A stretch of 64,000 bases of DNA. Source: Pleurotus djamor. Lineage: Eukaryota; Basidiomycota; Agaricomycetes; Agaricales; Pleurotaceae. Under the pieces are notes generated by a model. The model was not told where the DNA came from. It made no database searches and saw nothing but the letters and a program-made list of their open reading frames with translations. Shown here one piece after another: positions 47,200-60,277 of the stretch. The position numbers and the translations under genes were made by a program. Location of the stretch: contig JAPEVF010000083.1 of assembly GCA_029747585.1 (NCBI GenBank), positions 1 through 64,000 on the forward strand, written 5' to 3'. The stretch's first letter is position 1; the number at the start of each line of letters is the position of its first letter.

Positions 47200-50100
47200 T
47201 TATACAGCGACGCATTGTGAATAGTCTGTTGGGAGTTGGTTGTTAGTTGGCGAATTCTGCTGGGAAATGTGCATATATGTGCACGTACATGGGTTACCGA
47301 CGACGCAAGTGTAGCCAGCGACACAGGTGGTCAGCCCTGTCCAGTTTTGACCTGAACGGTCGTCAGCGGGGAACAATAGAATCAAGACTCAATGGAGCTT
47401 ACCTCCACATTGCGCCCACGGACCGTTTGGAGTACCTGTGGGGGTGGGAGTGGTGACAACGGAGGAGGTCGACGTTCTAGAGACACTAGATGTGGGGGGA
47501 GCGCTAGAGGTTGGGATTGAACTGCTTGAGCTTGGCCACGCGCTACTGATGGTGGAGGAAGCCGTAGTAGGAGGTTGAGACCCAGTGGCATCTCCGTAGA
47601 ATATACCACGACCATTGGTTCCAATGTAGACACTTATGAGGTATTCAAAATGAGGGTAGCAAACACAATGATATTGTGATGTCACTTACCGTCCGTATTT
47701 TCTTGGGTCTCCGGAGATCGGGTTCGATGCGGCGTTTCCAAACCCATGTTGAGCATCATTGATCTTCACCCAGTTCAACCCAGTATCATCAGAGCGGAAG
47801 TATCCAACACCTTCAATATCAGCAGCAGCGAACAAAGTAGGGTAGCCTCCCGTGGACGCGGGAGCTCCAAGAGCAATGGCCCAAGCCTGGGTAACACCAC
47901 TGACCGATGTAAAAGAGGTACCCGAGTTGGTAGAGTGGAAAATACCCTTGTCGGTCGACACCCAAACATCACCCGTGACACCGGGGTGGACGATAACCTT
48001 GTGGACGCTGGTAGACGAGCCCAAAGTTCCACGTGTGGTGAACGAAGTAGCACCGTTGGTGGAGAGATAGAAGGTGTTCCCGCTAGCGGCGTAGAAGATA
48101 TTGTTGTCCAACTTATCAGAGGCGAAAGCCGCGCCAGCAGGAAGGGAAGAAACAGTCGCGAAGTTGGCCTGGTTCTTTGATACTTGTATGCCATTGGAGT
48201 TGGTACGCCAGAGGATTGTGTCTCCGTTGGCAGAGAGTGCAACCTTATCGCCATTGACATTGTCGGCAGCACCAGAATGCTGAGACCTAGATGTGCCTTG
48301 AGTCAGGTTCTCAAACAAGGAACGAAAGGAACGAAAGGGAGCCTACCACGAAGAACCCGCGTTGCTAGAGATAGCGACTTGTTTGCCTTGGGAACTGGAC
48401 GAAAGACGTCAAGCTAGGTTAAGGAGAGCGACGGAAGAATCTTACCTATCACCAGTGCCAATACGTACAACGATGCTGGGGTTGTTTCCAGCGAAGTCAA
48501 CGTCCGAGGTAGTACTCCACTCAGGGTTGGTCCAAGAGTGAGAAGGAGCCGTAGTGATGCTGTTGTGCACGAAACCTGACAGTGTATTTGGATGAAGAAC
48601 TTACCCAGTAAGCGAGAAGCCATTTACCTTGGATATCGCCGACAGCGGAAATTAGAGTTGGTCCAGTGGGGGGCGAGATGAGGCCAAGGATGGCAGTCTC
48701 TTCGATACCATCAGCCAACGAACTGATCGAGACATTACGGTTGGCGCCGTCCCATCTAGTGAGGTCATGACCACCGTAGATCGTCGCGCCAGTCCCATAT
48801 AAGCAATGATCAGAGTCGAATGGATCGATGACCAATGCTACGAAAACAAATTGAACAGTCGGCACATGACAAAAAGAGGAAACGCAACACACCTTCCATC
48901 ATCCAACCGACTTGAAGGTAGCCAGCCTCGGTGACGACATGGTTGGGCCCGAGCCACGGAGCCAGGGAGTTCGAGTATGAGTAGTATTTGTTCATGTTGG
49001 GATAACCAGAAGCAGCCCAATCCCACAACGGAGACCAAGTAGATCCTCCGTTCGTTGAGCGGAAGATTTGCCCTTCGGGCCACCAGGAGTTCAGAGCAGC
49101 CACCATGACAGTCCCAGGATTTTGAAGGTCAACAGCGACGCCACCGAACCCGAAGTAGAGGTCGCTGCCGGATACAGGGGTAATGTTGGTCCCTAAGTGC
49201 TAGGCGTTGAACTAGTTAGGCAAACAACAAGAGCCACCAACGTACAAGTTGATGTAGCAATGTTGTATTTGTAGATAGCGCCCCCTTCACCATCGTAGGG
49301 CCCTGCGCCGTCACTGTAACTGACATAGAGGGTGTTCTCAGCGGGCGATAAAACACCCTTGTGAGGGAGGAAGGTCGTGATTTGGCCAGCGACAGGAGAC
49401 CCTAAGGAAATTGTGAATCTACGGTCGAAGCTTCGTCATAGGAAACACGAACATGTAGCACCAGCATCGTTGGAGACAAAGATGTTGTTAGCACCAACCG
49501 TAGCAACACCGACGAAGATACGAGGGGTTGGAGATCCAGAGGAACCAGAGGTAGAATCAAAGGTCACGAAGGAGATACCTAAGCAAGACAATTTGAGTGG
49601 GCGTATCGAGAAGGATGGAGTCAACGTACCAACTATGTCGTTGGCATAGCCAGCAGGATCACTGGGGTTTTGAATGTAAGTTCCCGTGCTAGTGAAGCTA
49701 TTGACCTTCGTCCAAGTCGCTCCATAATTGGTTGACTTCCAGAGGCCATTGCCGCTTCGAGCACCGAAGAACAAGATGTTGTTGCTGCGGGGATCAATCG
49801 CAAGTCGCTACGAGGAATGAACTTCAAGTACAACGTGTATCTAACGGAGGAAACTCACCTCTCCCCTGGTAAGGATGAACGAGGTGAGTGAACATATGTA
49901 AATTGTGGGTCGTATGGCGCTTACATTCCGCGACCTGGCATATTGCCGCCGACCTTGAACGGCAAAGGAGAGGGCGTGAATGTCGCGCCATAATCAGTAG
50001 AAATAAGGATTTGCCCATTATTGGGATCCCAGGAGTTGGTGTACAATCCAGTAGCCTAAAATAACGCGTAAGATACTTTGCCGGGGTGATCTCAGTCTGA

Positions 50101-50532
50101 ATACGAACCAAGTACAACCTGTTTGGTTGCACAGGGTCTGTGGCAAGGGCGTCGACACCCCAGTAATTCCAACGGGGATGGTCGGCGAAATCCAGGAGTG
50201 GGGTCCAAGAGTTATCTGCGTTCAGTTTGTACGCTCCTCCAATATCCGTACGGCAGTATGCAACGCCCTGTTGGTTGTCTAATGAGGATATCAACGAAGA
50301 TGCAAGATACACAAGATACATACCCTTTCTGCAGTATTGAAAACGATACCGGGAACAAAGCCGCCGCCACCACCGATCTAGCAAAGCTTCGATGTGAATC
50401 ACAAAGTATATAAAGAAGTTTGGCCACGACTACCTTGACATTGTTCCACGAATAAGCTTGAGAACTGACCGCATAGACCGCCGGGCTGACGGCGGAAAGC
50501 ACAAGGAGGACGCAATCCTTTAGCCTCAACAT
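47200..50532 (-). CDS. GH74 xyloglucanase with C-terminal CBM1 cellulose-binding module
   Basis: The start is at 50532; the signal peptide is MLRLKDCVLLVLSAVSPAVY. The first catalytic blade includes GVAYCRTDIGGAYKLNADNS (the Asp in RTDIGGAY is the family's catalytic Asp) and WTPLLDFADHPRWNYWGVDA. Later come LAIDPRSNNILFFGARSGNG, LWKSTNYGATWTKV, FGFGGVAVDLQNPGTVMVAA, WWPEGQIFRSTNGGSTWS and FDSDHCLYGTGATIYGGHDL, the beta-propeller sialidase-like repeats of GH74. A Ser/Thr/Pro linker leads to a split CBM1: GPWAQCG, intron, GQNWTGLTTCVAGYTCVVGN, intron, PYYSQCVAV, with a TAA at 47202-47200. The CBM1 Cys and aromatic residues are complete. The enzyme is secreted, binds cellulose and cuts xyloglucan (endo- or reducing-end-specific mode cannot be told). 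It has about a dozen introns and is divergent from the glucoamylase at 51147. Confidence 0.93.
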
Positions 50533-51146
50533 TGAAGCGATGAGGTGTCCAGGGATTGGGTACGGTGCTCAAGTCTGCGCTGGACTTTATACGCAATCAT
50601 CAAAGACGGGCGGAGAAATTGCTCCAAAAAGAGGTACCGGGTATTTCACGGACAATGGGTACGGTTGATGCATATCGACCAGCGGATGTCGACGACAAGA
50701 CGTTCAGAAAAACAGAATATNTGATTCGTTGAAAAGGCCAAGAGAGAGACAACTCATGGTCCTTATGACTGGCGTGACTCAGCCAATTGAACGCGACTGG
50801 GTGAACTTCGGCTGCATCGACAGCCAGTGGCCCGATGGTCGTACAGTTTTCGATAGAAAGCCCAGTCTGTCAGGCTGCCCCACTGGCCAGCAAAACGTCC
50901 CTGCGTGATGAGGGAGATGTGGATGTCATGGACCCGGAACTCGATGGCATCATGTTCTAAATTTTGGGATGGCTTGGTAAGAATCGCAGAGGAAATAAAC
51001 AGAAAGAAAGCCACACCTATAATACCGTGCCAACATTATTGTGGTTTCGCGAACATCCTAAGCCCTTTCCCATGGCCACGACCGTGACGCCAGCTGCATG
51101 CCCACCCACTTTAAACTCTTAATTCCTCTCAAAGTACACCCATTGC
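50533..51146. promoter_or_regulatory. Shared divergent promoter of GH74 and GH15 genes
   Basis: 614 bp between two start codons. It contains the GH74 TATA box (listed separately) and one CCCCAC (50878-50883), which fits the SYGGRG carbon-catabolite repressor site on the other strand; a single such match is weak evidence. An N is at 50721. A minus-strand frame (51014-50763) has no features and is rejected as a gene. Confidence 0.5.
50586..50591 (-). promoter_or_regulatory. TATA box of the GH74 gene
   Basis: TATAAA (plus-strand tttata) lies 54-59 bp upstream of the ATG at 50532, in gcgtataaagtcc. Confidence 0.55.
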
Positions 51147-53450
<2,304 letters not shown>

Positions 53451-53625
53451 CCTTCCTACTTTGGAGCATGCATGTATGTTAGGCGATTGTGTTGTGTCAT
53501 AGGAATCAACAGCCCGGACAACTGATGCCGAGAGGGGTGGGCTGAATGGCATGAGAAATCGTGTGAACCTTCACCACACTACAACCCACATACAAGCAAG
53601 TACTTCCCAGTTCCCGGAAACACCA

Positions 53626-55250
53626 ATGCTCCCAGACCTGCCTGCTGAAATTTGGCTCAGAATATCCTCTTACCTCCCTCCAAAAGATCTCAGTAAACTA
53701 TGTCTTCTAAACCATTTCTTCCATGAAATAGCCAAGAACTATCGTTATGAGAACCTTACGCTGCGCTCTTACACCAACGACGCAATGCGCATGATGAAGA
53801 ACTCTCGGCAGTTTCTTCATATCTGTGTATCCCATTTCGTAGTGCTCATCGGTCCTCTAGAATTCCTGGGATTGCACAACGCGTAAACAGTCTGGAAATT
53901 CACCTACAAGCATTCGTCTGGCTGGCCGAGTTTGACCAGAACCGCCCTGAATGGCAGACCAACCTGAAGTCAACTATTGTGTCCGTTAAATGGATGATAG
54001 ACCGCACCATTAAGAAAGATGCGGCAAGGTCGAAAACAGTTACTCAGATCACAGACTATCTCTTGGCCGCCGCACCAGAGATGGTCAACCTCCACTCATG
54101 CAACTTCAACCTACTTCCGAGTCGCGCATTGGAATCCTACCTGCCTTTCTTTCGAAAGCTCTGGTCCATTCTTTCCCCTCGCGTGCGTCGTCTTACAATC
54201 GAAGCACCAAGTTCAGGGCTGCACTTCCTCCCTTCTGCGTTCTGTCATCTCCATCGCTTGGAACACCTCTCCATATCCCTGTACCGGAATCCTGATCAAG
54301 GGACCAAGGAACCCGAATACGCCGCATCTTTGGTCACGTTCTTGAATATAACATCACCAACGTTGGAATCCTTGACCATTACTTCGTTTCCCTCCTCGCC
54401 TATTCCGGGATATGGACCCATCTTTGAGCAATTAAGTGCATTCGAAAGCCCACACCAAGCTCAAGAAAAGAGACTCACATGTTACTCTTTAGGTCAGTTC
54501 AAAAGATTGAAGCGATTCAACCTGGGTATGTTCTTCGACGGCGTCGTCGGTCCCTCTGTAATCCAATTCTTGAACAAGCACTCCGAAACGGTCAAAGAAA
54601 TTTCCCTAAATCCTGACATTTCCCAAGATTCACACATCACTCCCCTCTCGACGCTGAATATCCCCGATCTACAGATGCTCAGTGTCTCTTTTGCTTCCGA
54701 CAGCGCCACTGTCGGACCAGACAAATTCTGGGAGGGGACTCTACGATTTTCGATGCTCAGGGACCTCACCATTGATACCCCGTACCTCTTCCAGCTAAAC
54801 TTCACTGCGATATTTAGTGCATTTCGACGCTCCGAGAGCGGCAGAAGGCTCAATACGCTTAAGCTGGACGCATGCACATTGACTGGCGCATTTTTTGATT
54901 TACTGGTGAAAACGTTCCCGGCGTTACATGTTTTATCCATCCGCTCGTTTTGGCCTCATCTATATGAGCCACAAAAATTGAAGATTGTAAGTGCTCTACT
55001 GGANTACATACCGTTATCAACGTATTGACCTCGTACTTNNNAGGAGAATTTTGCGAAGGAAATGGCGACGCGGTGCTACCCTCAGTGGGGCCTTTACGAC
55101 ATTGCTCTGTTGCAGCACGGTCAAGGGGATTTGTCGAGGCCAAACCAAGTTTCGTACTCTGCAATGGAAATAGTGTCGAGAAGTGTCCCAAGCATACAGA
55201 GCTTTTGTGGTACTGGGAACAAAGATAGGCCACGCGATACCTGGTCATAA
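53626..55250 (+). CDS. F-box protein with leucine-rich repeat-like C-terminal part
   Basis: I choose ATG at 53626 because MLPDLPAEIWLRISSYLPPK begins the F-box; an upstream in-frame ATG at 53551 adds only a low-complexity leader. The F-box continues DLSKLCLLNHFFHEIAKNYR. After an intron, the main exon (around 53979-54987) carries irregular leucine-rich segments such as LWSILSPRVRRLTIEA, LERLSISLY-like HLEHLSISLYRN, LESLTITSF, LQMLSVSFAS, LRDLTIDTPY and LNTLKLDACTLT. An intron with GTAAGT at 54989 and an acceptor at NNNAG (55038-55042) joins in phase to ENFAKEMATRCYPQWGLYD, ending DRPRDTWS. F-box proteins bring substrates to SCF ubiquitin ligases. The gene starts 175 bp after the glucoamylase stop, on the same strand. 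Confidence 0.78.
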
Positions 55251-55639
55251 GCTGGTCGCTTTGGGAACTCGGATGTGTGTGGAGATAGTATCCTGGAGAC
55301 TTCCAACGAAAGGGCGGATTCAATATGAGCGATCACAGTCGCCAGAGCCTTTATGTATTTTTTGATATGANGGCTGGCCGCCTCTTCTCACAGNGCCCCA
55401 ACAGTGTGCTTAGCTACGATGAATCACTTCTTCATCCTTCGCTCGCGCCTCATGGCCTGAAGCTTACTACCCAGCTCGTCAGGGGAGTCATAGGAGGTCC
55501 ATGGGTGACGTCATACAGGGACTCTCCTTTGCCCAAAGGAGATTCAGGGTCGTGACTTTCTCTGACTCGAACCAACATCCGTCTCTAAAACGCGAAACCC
55601 ATCATAGTTTTCTCTGGACGACTAGTACTACACTACTCA
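55251..55639. other. Intergenic region, two F-box genes
   Basis: 389 bp with two Ns (55371, 55394). A frame at 55325-55555 contains an N-bearing stretch without domain character. No gene or element was recognised; it should hold the 3' UTR of the first and promoter of the second F-box gene. Confidence 0.35.
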
Positions 55640-57343
55640 ATGGGCATGCGTGCACATAGCAAATTACCCCTCGATGACGACCTCATATACCGCATCTTTA
55701 CTTTCTTGCCTGATTTCAGCTCTTTGCAAGCCTTCCTCCCAGTTTCAAAGGCCATTCATCAAGTTTACTTGACATACCCAGAGTCAATTGTTCGCGCTAT
55801 CGCATATAATATTGCTGGGCCAGCACTACCTCACGCTCTTCGNCTCATCAAATTCCAACTAAGTGAGGATCGAGGCGATGATACCTATCCCCCTGATGAG
55901 CTGGTGAACGTCGAACATATTACGCCTCTCGAAGCAAGGCAAATGCCTAGAATTGCTGAAATTGCTCATGAGTTTGAGACAAGGTTCAGTCGGCTGTGAG
56001 TNCATCTGTGTCCGAATGTTTAGATATCTGAGGAAATATGCTTCAACGTTAGACATAAGAATCGCTGCGTGTCAACCAGCACACTTACACCACCAGAATC
56101 GCTGCGATTCCAACGCGCTCTATACCGAATATGGCTCTTTACTGCTCATTTTACGCCGCGATTCTGTGACCTCGATGGAGGCGACGAAGACGAAATCGCC
56201 GATATAAAGAGAACCTGCGTCAAGTTCATAAGTGATTTAGGCGACCGAGAGGTTTTCGAAATGCATTCGGTCACATTATTTNTTGAAGAATTATCGCAGG
56301 GTGTAGTGAACTCGGACTCCGCGTGTAGGTCATCCCACCGTTTCCTCCCGGAAGTCCAAAACTAGATCGAGATCCTAGNGTCAAGTTTCGTCAAATGCGG
56401 CTTGATGGCGGGGCCCGAAGTCCTTCTCCAATGTTTGCACGAATGGTCCATCTTTCCGATAGAAGGAGAATCCGAAATTCCGATTGAAGAGACCCCGGAG
56501 GAGTTGAGAGACGATTACCTCGTCTATCCTATCACAAGGACTCTTGAAAAGAGACAACTCAAAGTCCCTACCGACTCGGTCGTCGTTTGGAAAAACATCC
56601 TAGACGAAGTCGTTGGAGAGAATGACCAATGTACGCGCGCGCTCAGTTGATATTTTACCTCAGGCTTCCTCATCAAACGTTGCCTGCTTAGGTGAATTGT
56701 GCCATAAAACGGAAGGGCTGAAACTCTGGAGCGAGCACAGTGAGTTTTCGTTTTCTTACTTGTAANACGACTTGATCTGATCGCGCGCCCTGAAGACTGG
56801 GATCTGTTACGAAGTGTTCATAGCCCTGACAGTATGGCCAATCTGTTGAAGGGACGCCTTCGCGCCACACCGAATGGACACACCCTTTGCAACTACCTCC
56901 AAGACAGGACCCTTTGCTTCTCTGCGGTTCTAGGAGTCATATTCGATGAGCTCAAACGACCGCAGTACGAAGCTCTTGAAAAGCAACACGGGCTATGTAT
57001 TCAGTGCTTGGACACCTTCCTATCTGATCATTTACATTTATGGCTACTCGACCGAAGACGGAAAGGTGCGTCTTGGTTGCCCTGCTTTGAGGGCTGGCTT
57101 ATCGATCGAGTTATCCCCACAGCTGGAAACCCGGATCTAGAGGATTGCTGGTGTGTGCTTACCTGTTTCCCCAGGTACCCCTCAATCAACTCTTCCTCGT
57201 TTAGGTATGGTTATAACTGTCGCACGCAAACTCACAGACTTGCTCATGCAACCAAGTTGAACGTAAGCTCCCCCTTGATCTCTCGGCGGCTTGCTCTTAC
57301 CCATCCCCAGCATCTATGCGAACCAGTGAAAGGAGATCCGTAG
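55640..57343 (+). CDS. F-box protein with C-terminal Cys/His-rich (possible zinc-binding) region
   Basis: The start MGMRAHSKLPLDDDLIYRIF gives an F-box-like helix set (FLPDFSSLQAFLPVSKAIHQ, VYLTYPESIVRAIAYN). An intron ending at caacgttag joins to HKNRCVSTSTLTPPESLRFQ, RALYRIWLFTAHFTPRF and EIADIKRTCVKFISDLGDRE. Later exons give MAGPEVLLQCLHEWS, VVWKNILDEVVGENDQ, and then CELCHKTEGLKLWSEH, MANLLKGRLRATPNGHTLCN, YLQDRTLCFSAVLGVIFDEL, EKQHGLCIQCLDTFLSDHLH. Two small final exons give DCWYGYNCRTQTHRLAHATK and HLCEPVKGDP. The CELCH and CIQC pairs plus later Cys/His could form zinc sites. Many agaric genomes carry such F-box proteins; the partner is unknown. Ns at 55843 (third codon position), 56282 and 56380 do not break the frame. 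Confidence 0.65.
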
Positions 57344-57586
57344 ATAGTATGCCATGTTTGTNTNCTGAATCTTTACCTGTTGTACCCTCTGTCCCAATAA
57401 CTCTGATTTTCTGTGTCGGCCCCTAATGCCAAGTGCACGTGTTGACAACGTGCCCAGGGGTGCAACANTTCCAAAGTGATCGGATTTGGAAAGGTCGAGA
57501 TGGAACGGGACCAGCGTTTACCTCCTCAGCCTCAGGTCGATGAGGAGGACGCTTCGCTCATCCACTTTACTTTCCAACTCCTCAAC

Positions 57587-59093
57587 ATGCTCCGTATAAT
57601 TCTTCTCATATCGCTGGGCAGCCTCGTCTACATCGGCGCAAAGGCTTCGCCTGTTTTAAAGACGTCACCNCATCCGTTCTCCGCGAAATCGGATAGGACA
57701 TGGCTCTGGGGTTGGGCTTGGGGGGCAGAAAGCACAGTNTCGGTAGTCGACAGATCGCCAGTGGTTTCNTGGCCTTCAAGACCTGGTGCGTGCCTCTTNT
57801 TTCTTCGACANCATGCNACCTCCTCACATCGTCGCTCAGCTGCGTTCGGGGCTGAGTTAGCTGACCCACTGTTGGGATATGTGATACCCCTTTCTTCGTT
57901 CACCGAACCATGCGGGGACTCTGAGTCCGAGAAGCTCGACGGCGAGGGATCTAATTGGGGCTGCCCAAAGCTCTGCGTCAAAGGGCCTCATCAACCTGAG
58001 CCNACCGAAACGTGGATTGCTTTGGTGCAGAGGGGAGAGTGCGAGTTTGTTAGCAAGATCAGGGAAGCTCAACGGTTAGGTGCAAAGGCCGTCGTAGTCG
58101 GGGGCAGTGATCCAGACATATCAGGGTGGCCTGACACGCTTGTGAACATGTACAGCACTGGTACGTCCTTAGCTTCACCCACTTAGGTCAACGTGTACGC
58201 TGATCATGCTTAGAAGATGCCTCCGATGTTAAGATTGCGTCGACTTTCATCAAGTTTGCTGCTTACAAGGAGCTCACATCACTNATTTCCACGTCGAACA
58301 CTTCNCATTCTGGCCTGCGNACATTGTCCCTGCTAATCACTGCAGAGTANTCTGCCTGGGAATGGTACTCGTATGTTTCTCCGCAATTGAACCTAGATTT
58401 GGTATTGAGGATTGCATTTTAGGCCCGTGATCACATTCGTCATCATCNTACTGCTTCCTTCAGTTCTTACGTTCATTACACTTCTCATACATCGTGTCCG
58501 TGCCGCAAGAGCCGCGCAGCTAGACCGTGCTCCAGANAACATTGTCAGGCATCTGCCTTGGCGTGTCTGGACNGGNACTGGATGGGAAAAGCATGAAGGT
58601 TCTGAGGACGCTTCTGCCTCACCTGATACCCACGGACCTGAATCTGCCGCTACCTCGCCTAACGTTGAACCTGTTCCAAATATGTCGAANGAAGAAGCCG
58701 AGGCANCGGTAGAAGCNTCCACNAGTACGCCGCTGCAGGTGGAGCAACCGTGGTTTGAACAGCAAACGGAGTGTGCCATCTGTTTGTCTCAGTTCGAAAA
58801 AGGTGATAAAGTNCGGGTCTTGCCTTGCCATCACATCTTCCATCTTGATGANGTTGATGAATGGTTGATCCAACGGAAGAAACTTGTATGTTCAATCTTG
58901 CCAAATACNTCTCTTGCCTGTTTTGTTGACCCTCCGTNACTGCCAGTGCCCTGTTTGTAAAGCTGATGTAACCCAACCGCACCCAGTCCTCCCAACTACG
59001 ACACCCACATCCGCATCCACTCCTACACCCTCTAATTCCACAGATCANGGCCCACCAACTGANCGCACGCCTCTTCTCAGTAATCNATCCTAA
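57587..59093 (+). CDS. PA-TM-RING E3 ubiquitin ligase
   Basis: The start is chosen at 57587 because MLRIILLISLGSLVYIGAKA is a signal peptide; an in-frame ATG at 57476 would bury it. A protease-associated (PA) luminal domain follows (ELADPLLGYVIPLSSF, WIALVQRGECEFVSKIREAQ, RLGAKAVVVGGSDPDISGW, VNMYSTG). After an intron comes IKFAAYKELTSL, then the membrane helix (SPVITFVII-LLPSVLTFITLL), a Ser/Pro/Glu-rich cytoplasmic linker and a RING-H2 (ECAICLSQFEKGDK, RVLPCHHIFHLD, VDEWLIQRKK, intron, CPVCKADVTQPHP). The tail ends RTPLLSN-S. The architecture is that of GRAIL/RNF13-like ligases of endosome or vacuole membranes. The position of the usual Cys in H-x2-H-x2-C is codon GAN (Asp or Glu). The gene has 24 coding Ns, nearly all at third codon positions. 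Confidence 0.85.
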
Positions 59094-60277
59094 CGCCCTC
59101 TTAACGAAGATAGTGGTTTTNCNTTTGGACGAGTAACATATGATCTTGTAACATATTCCCCTCGTGGGGCCTGATGGTAATTGTATTGTGCATATCTCGG
59201 ACTTGTCGTTGCGGCTGGTGGCTCAATTCATCACCCGTGACTCAATCATCCAAAGTTGAGCGAAGTTGTTTCCCCACCGTCCCCAGTGAGTCCGTGCTTC
59301 GTTTTGATTTACCCTATGACGAGCGTATCAAGAGCCGAGGAACAGATAACTAAAATGCTACTGATGAAGCTAGTCATCATGCCGCATGTAGCCCGTGTCC
59401 AANCCTGCATCGTGCTTTACACTTAGGTCAACGAGCACAGGTTTGACCTCACACCTGCAAACCTTAGTGACCGCGAAGGGAAGATTCTTGCCCGATTTGG
59501 GCATCCCAGTTCAACCCTTGGTTCACCAACAAGTTTTNAAGACAATAAGACTAGGAACCGTGTGGGAGCCTCCCATCTTATACCCTTGCATGCAATAGGA
59601 CTGAAACAATAGTGCTAGGTACACAGGGAAGCATCCCATATCCTGCTTTAATCGGTCGGCCAATTCGTCATGACGCTCGACGCCTCCGACAACTCTTATT
59701 GTTTTCTGGACAACCCCCGGATCACCTCGGTGCCAAAAATACGTCCAGACCTATCCTGTCCTTCATATCGTTCTCCCGTTCAAGTCTCAATGCCCACATA
59801 TACGGCCGATCTACACGTTTTGCCGGCCTCGTGTCGTTTCAGCGGGGCTATGTTGGAATCTTTGAGAAACTGGAGCGGCTACACACACTCCAATGCGTGC
59901 GATAAGATCGCTCAACGACCACCATTCCTTCGTTTCTGACTCGTATTCACCCCCAAAATGAAGACCATGTCGACATACACAACATGGGCGTGTTCTCCAA
60001 AAGTAAGAACACCCTCCCAGTACAATAACGATTGATAGCATTACCGGCCATAGATGCCGGAATCTTTTCTCGTTTCTCGATTTTGTCTACTTTCAGCACC
60101 GGGAATACGCACGTAAACCCCGGGAAGCGGTCCTGGGGCATCTGGGATTTGAATCGCTGTCCCCCAAGCGCCGAAGTGGATTTTGTTTATTATCGCCTGT
60201 TGGCCCATTTGACGTGCTCTTTCCTGACCCCTCCCTCCCTGTCCATCTCTCCACTAGCTTTTTGTTAGGCTGGCTCC
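59094..60277. other. Intergenic region, 1.2 kb
   Basis: Lies between the PA-TM-RING gene and the CCCH gene on the same strand. Frames at 59612-59939 and 59811-60041 have no domain or splice support. A pyrimidine-rich block (ctcccctccctccctgtccatc type, about 60220-60255) precedes the CCCH start. Several Ns in the first 450 bp. No gene can be supported. Confidence 0.4.

Noticed and set aside
50763..51014. Minus-strand frame in the GH74/GH15 promoter (MAFFLFISSAILTK start)
   Set aside because: Looks like a signal peptide at first, but there is no family match, no splice partner and it fills the divergent promoter.
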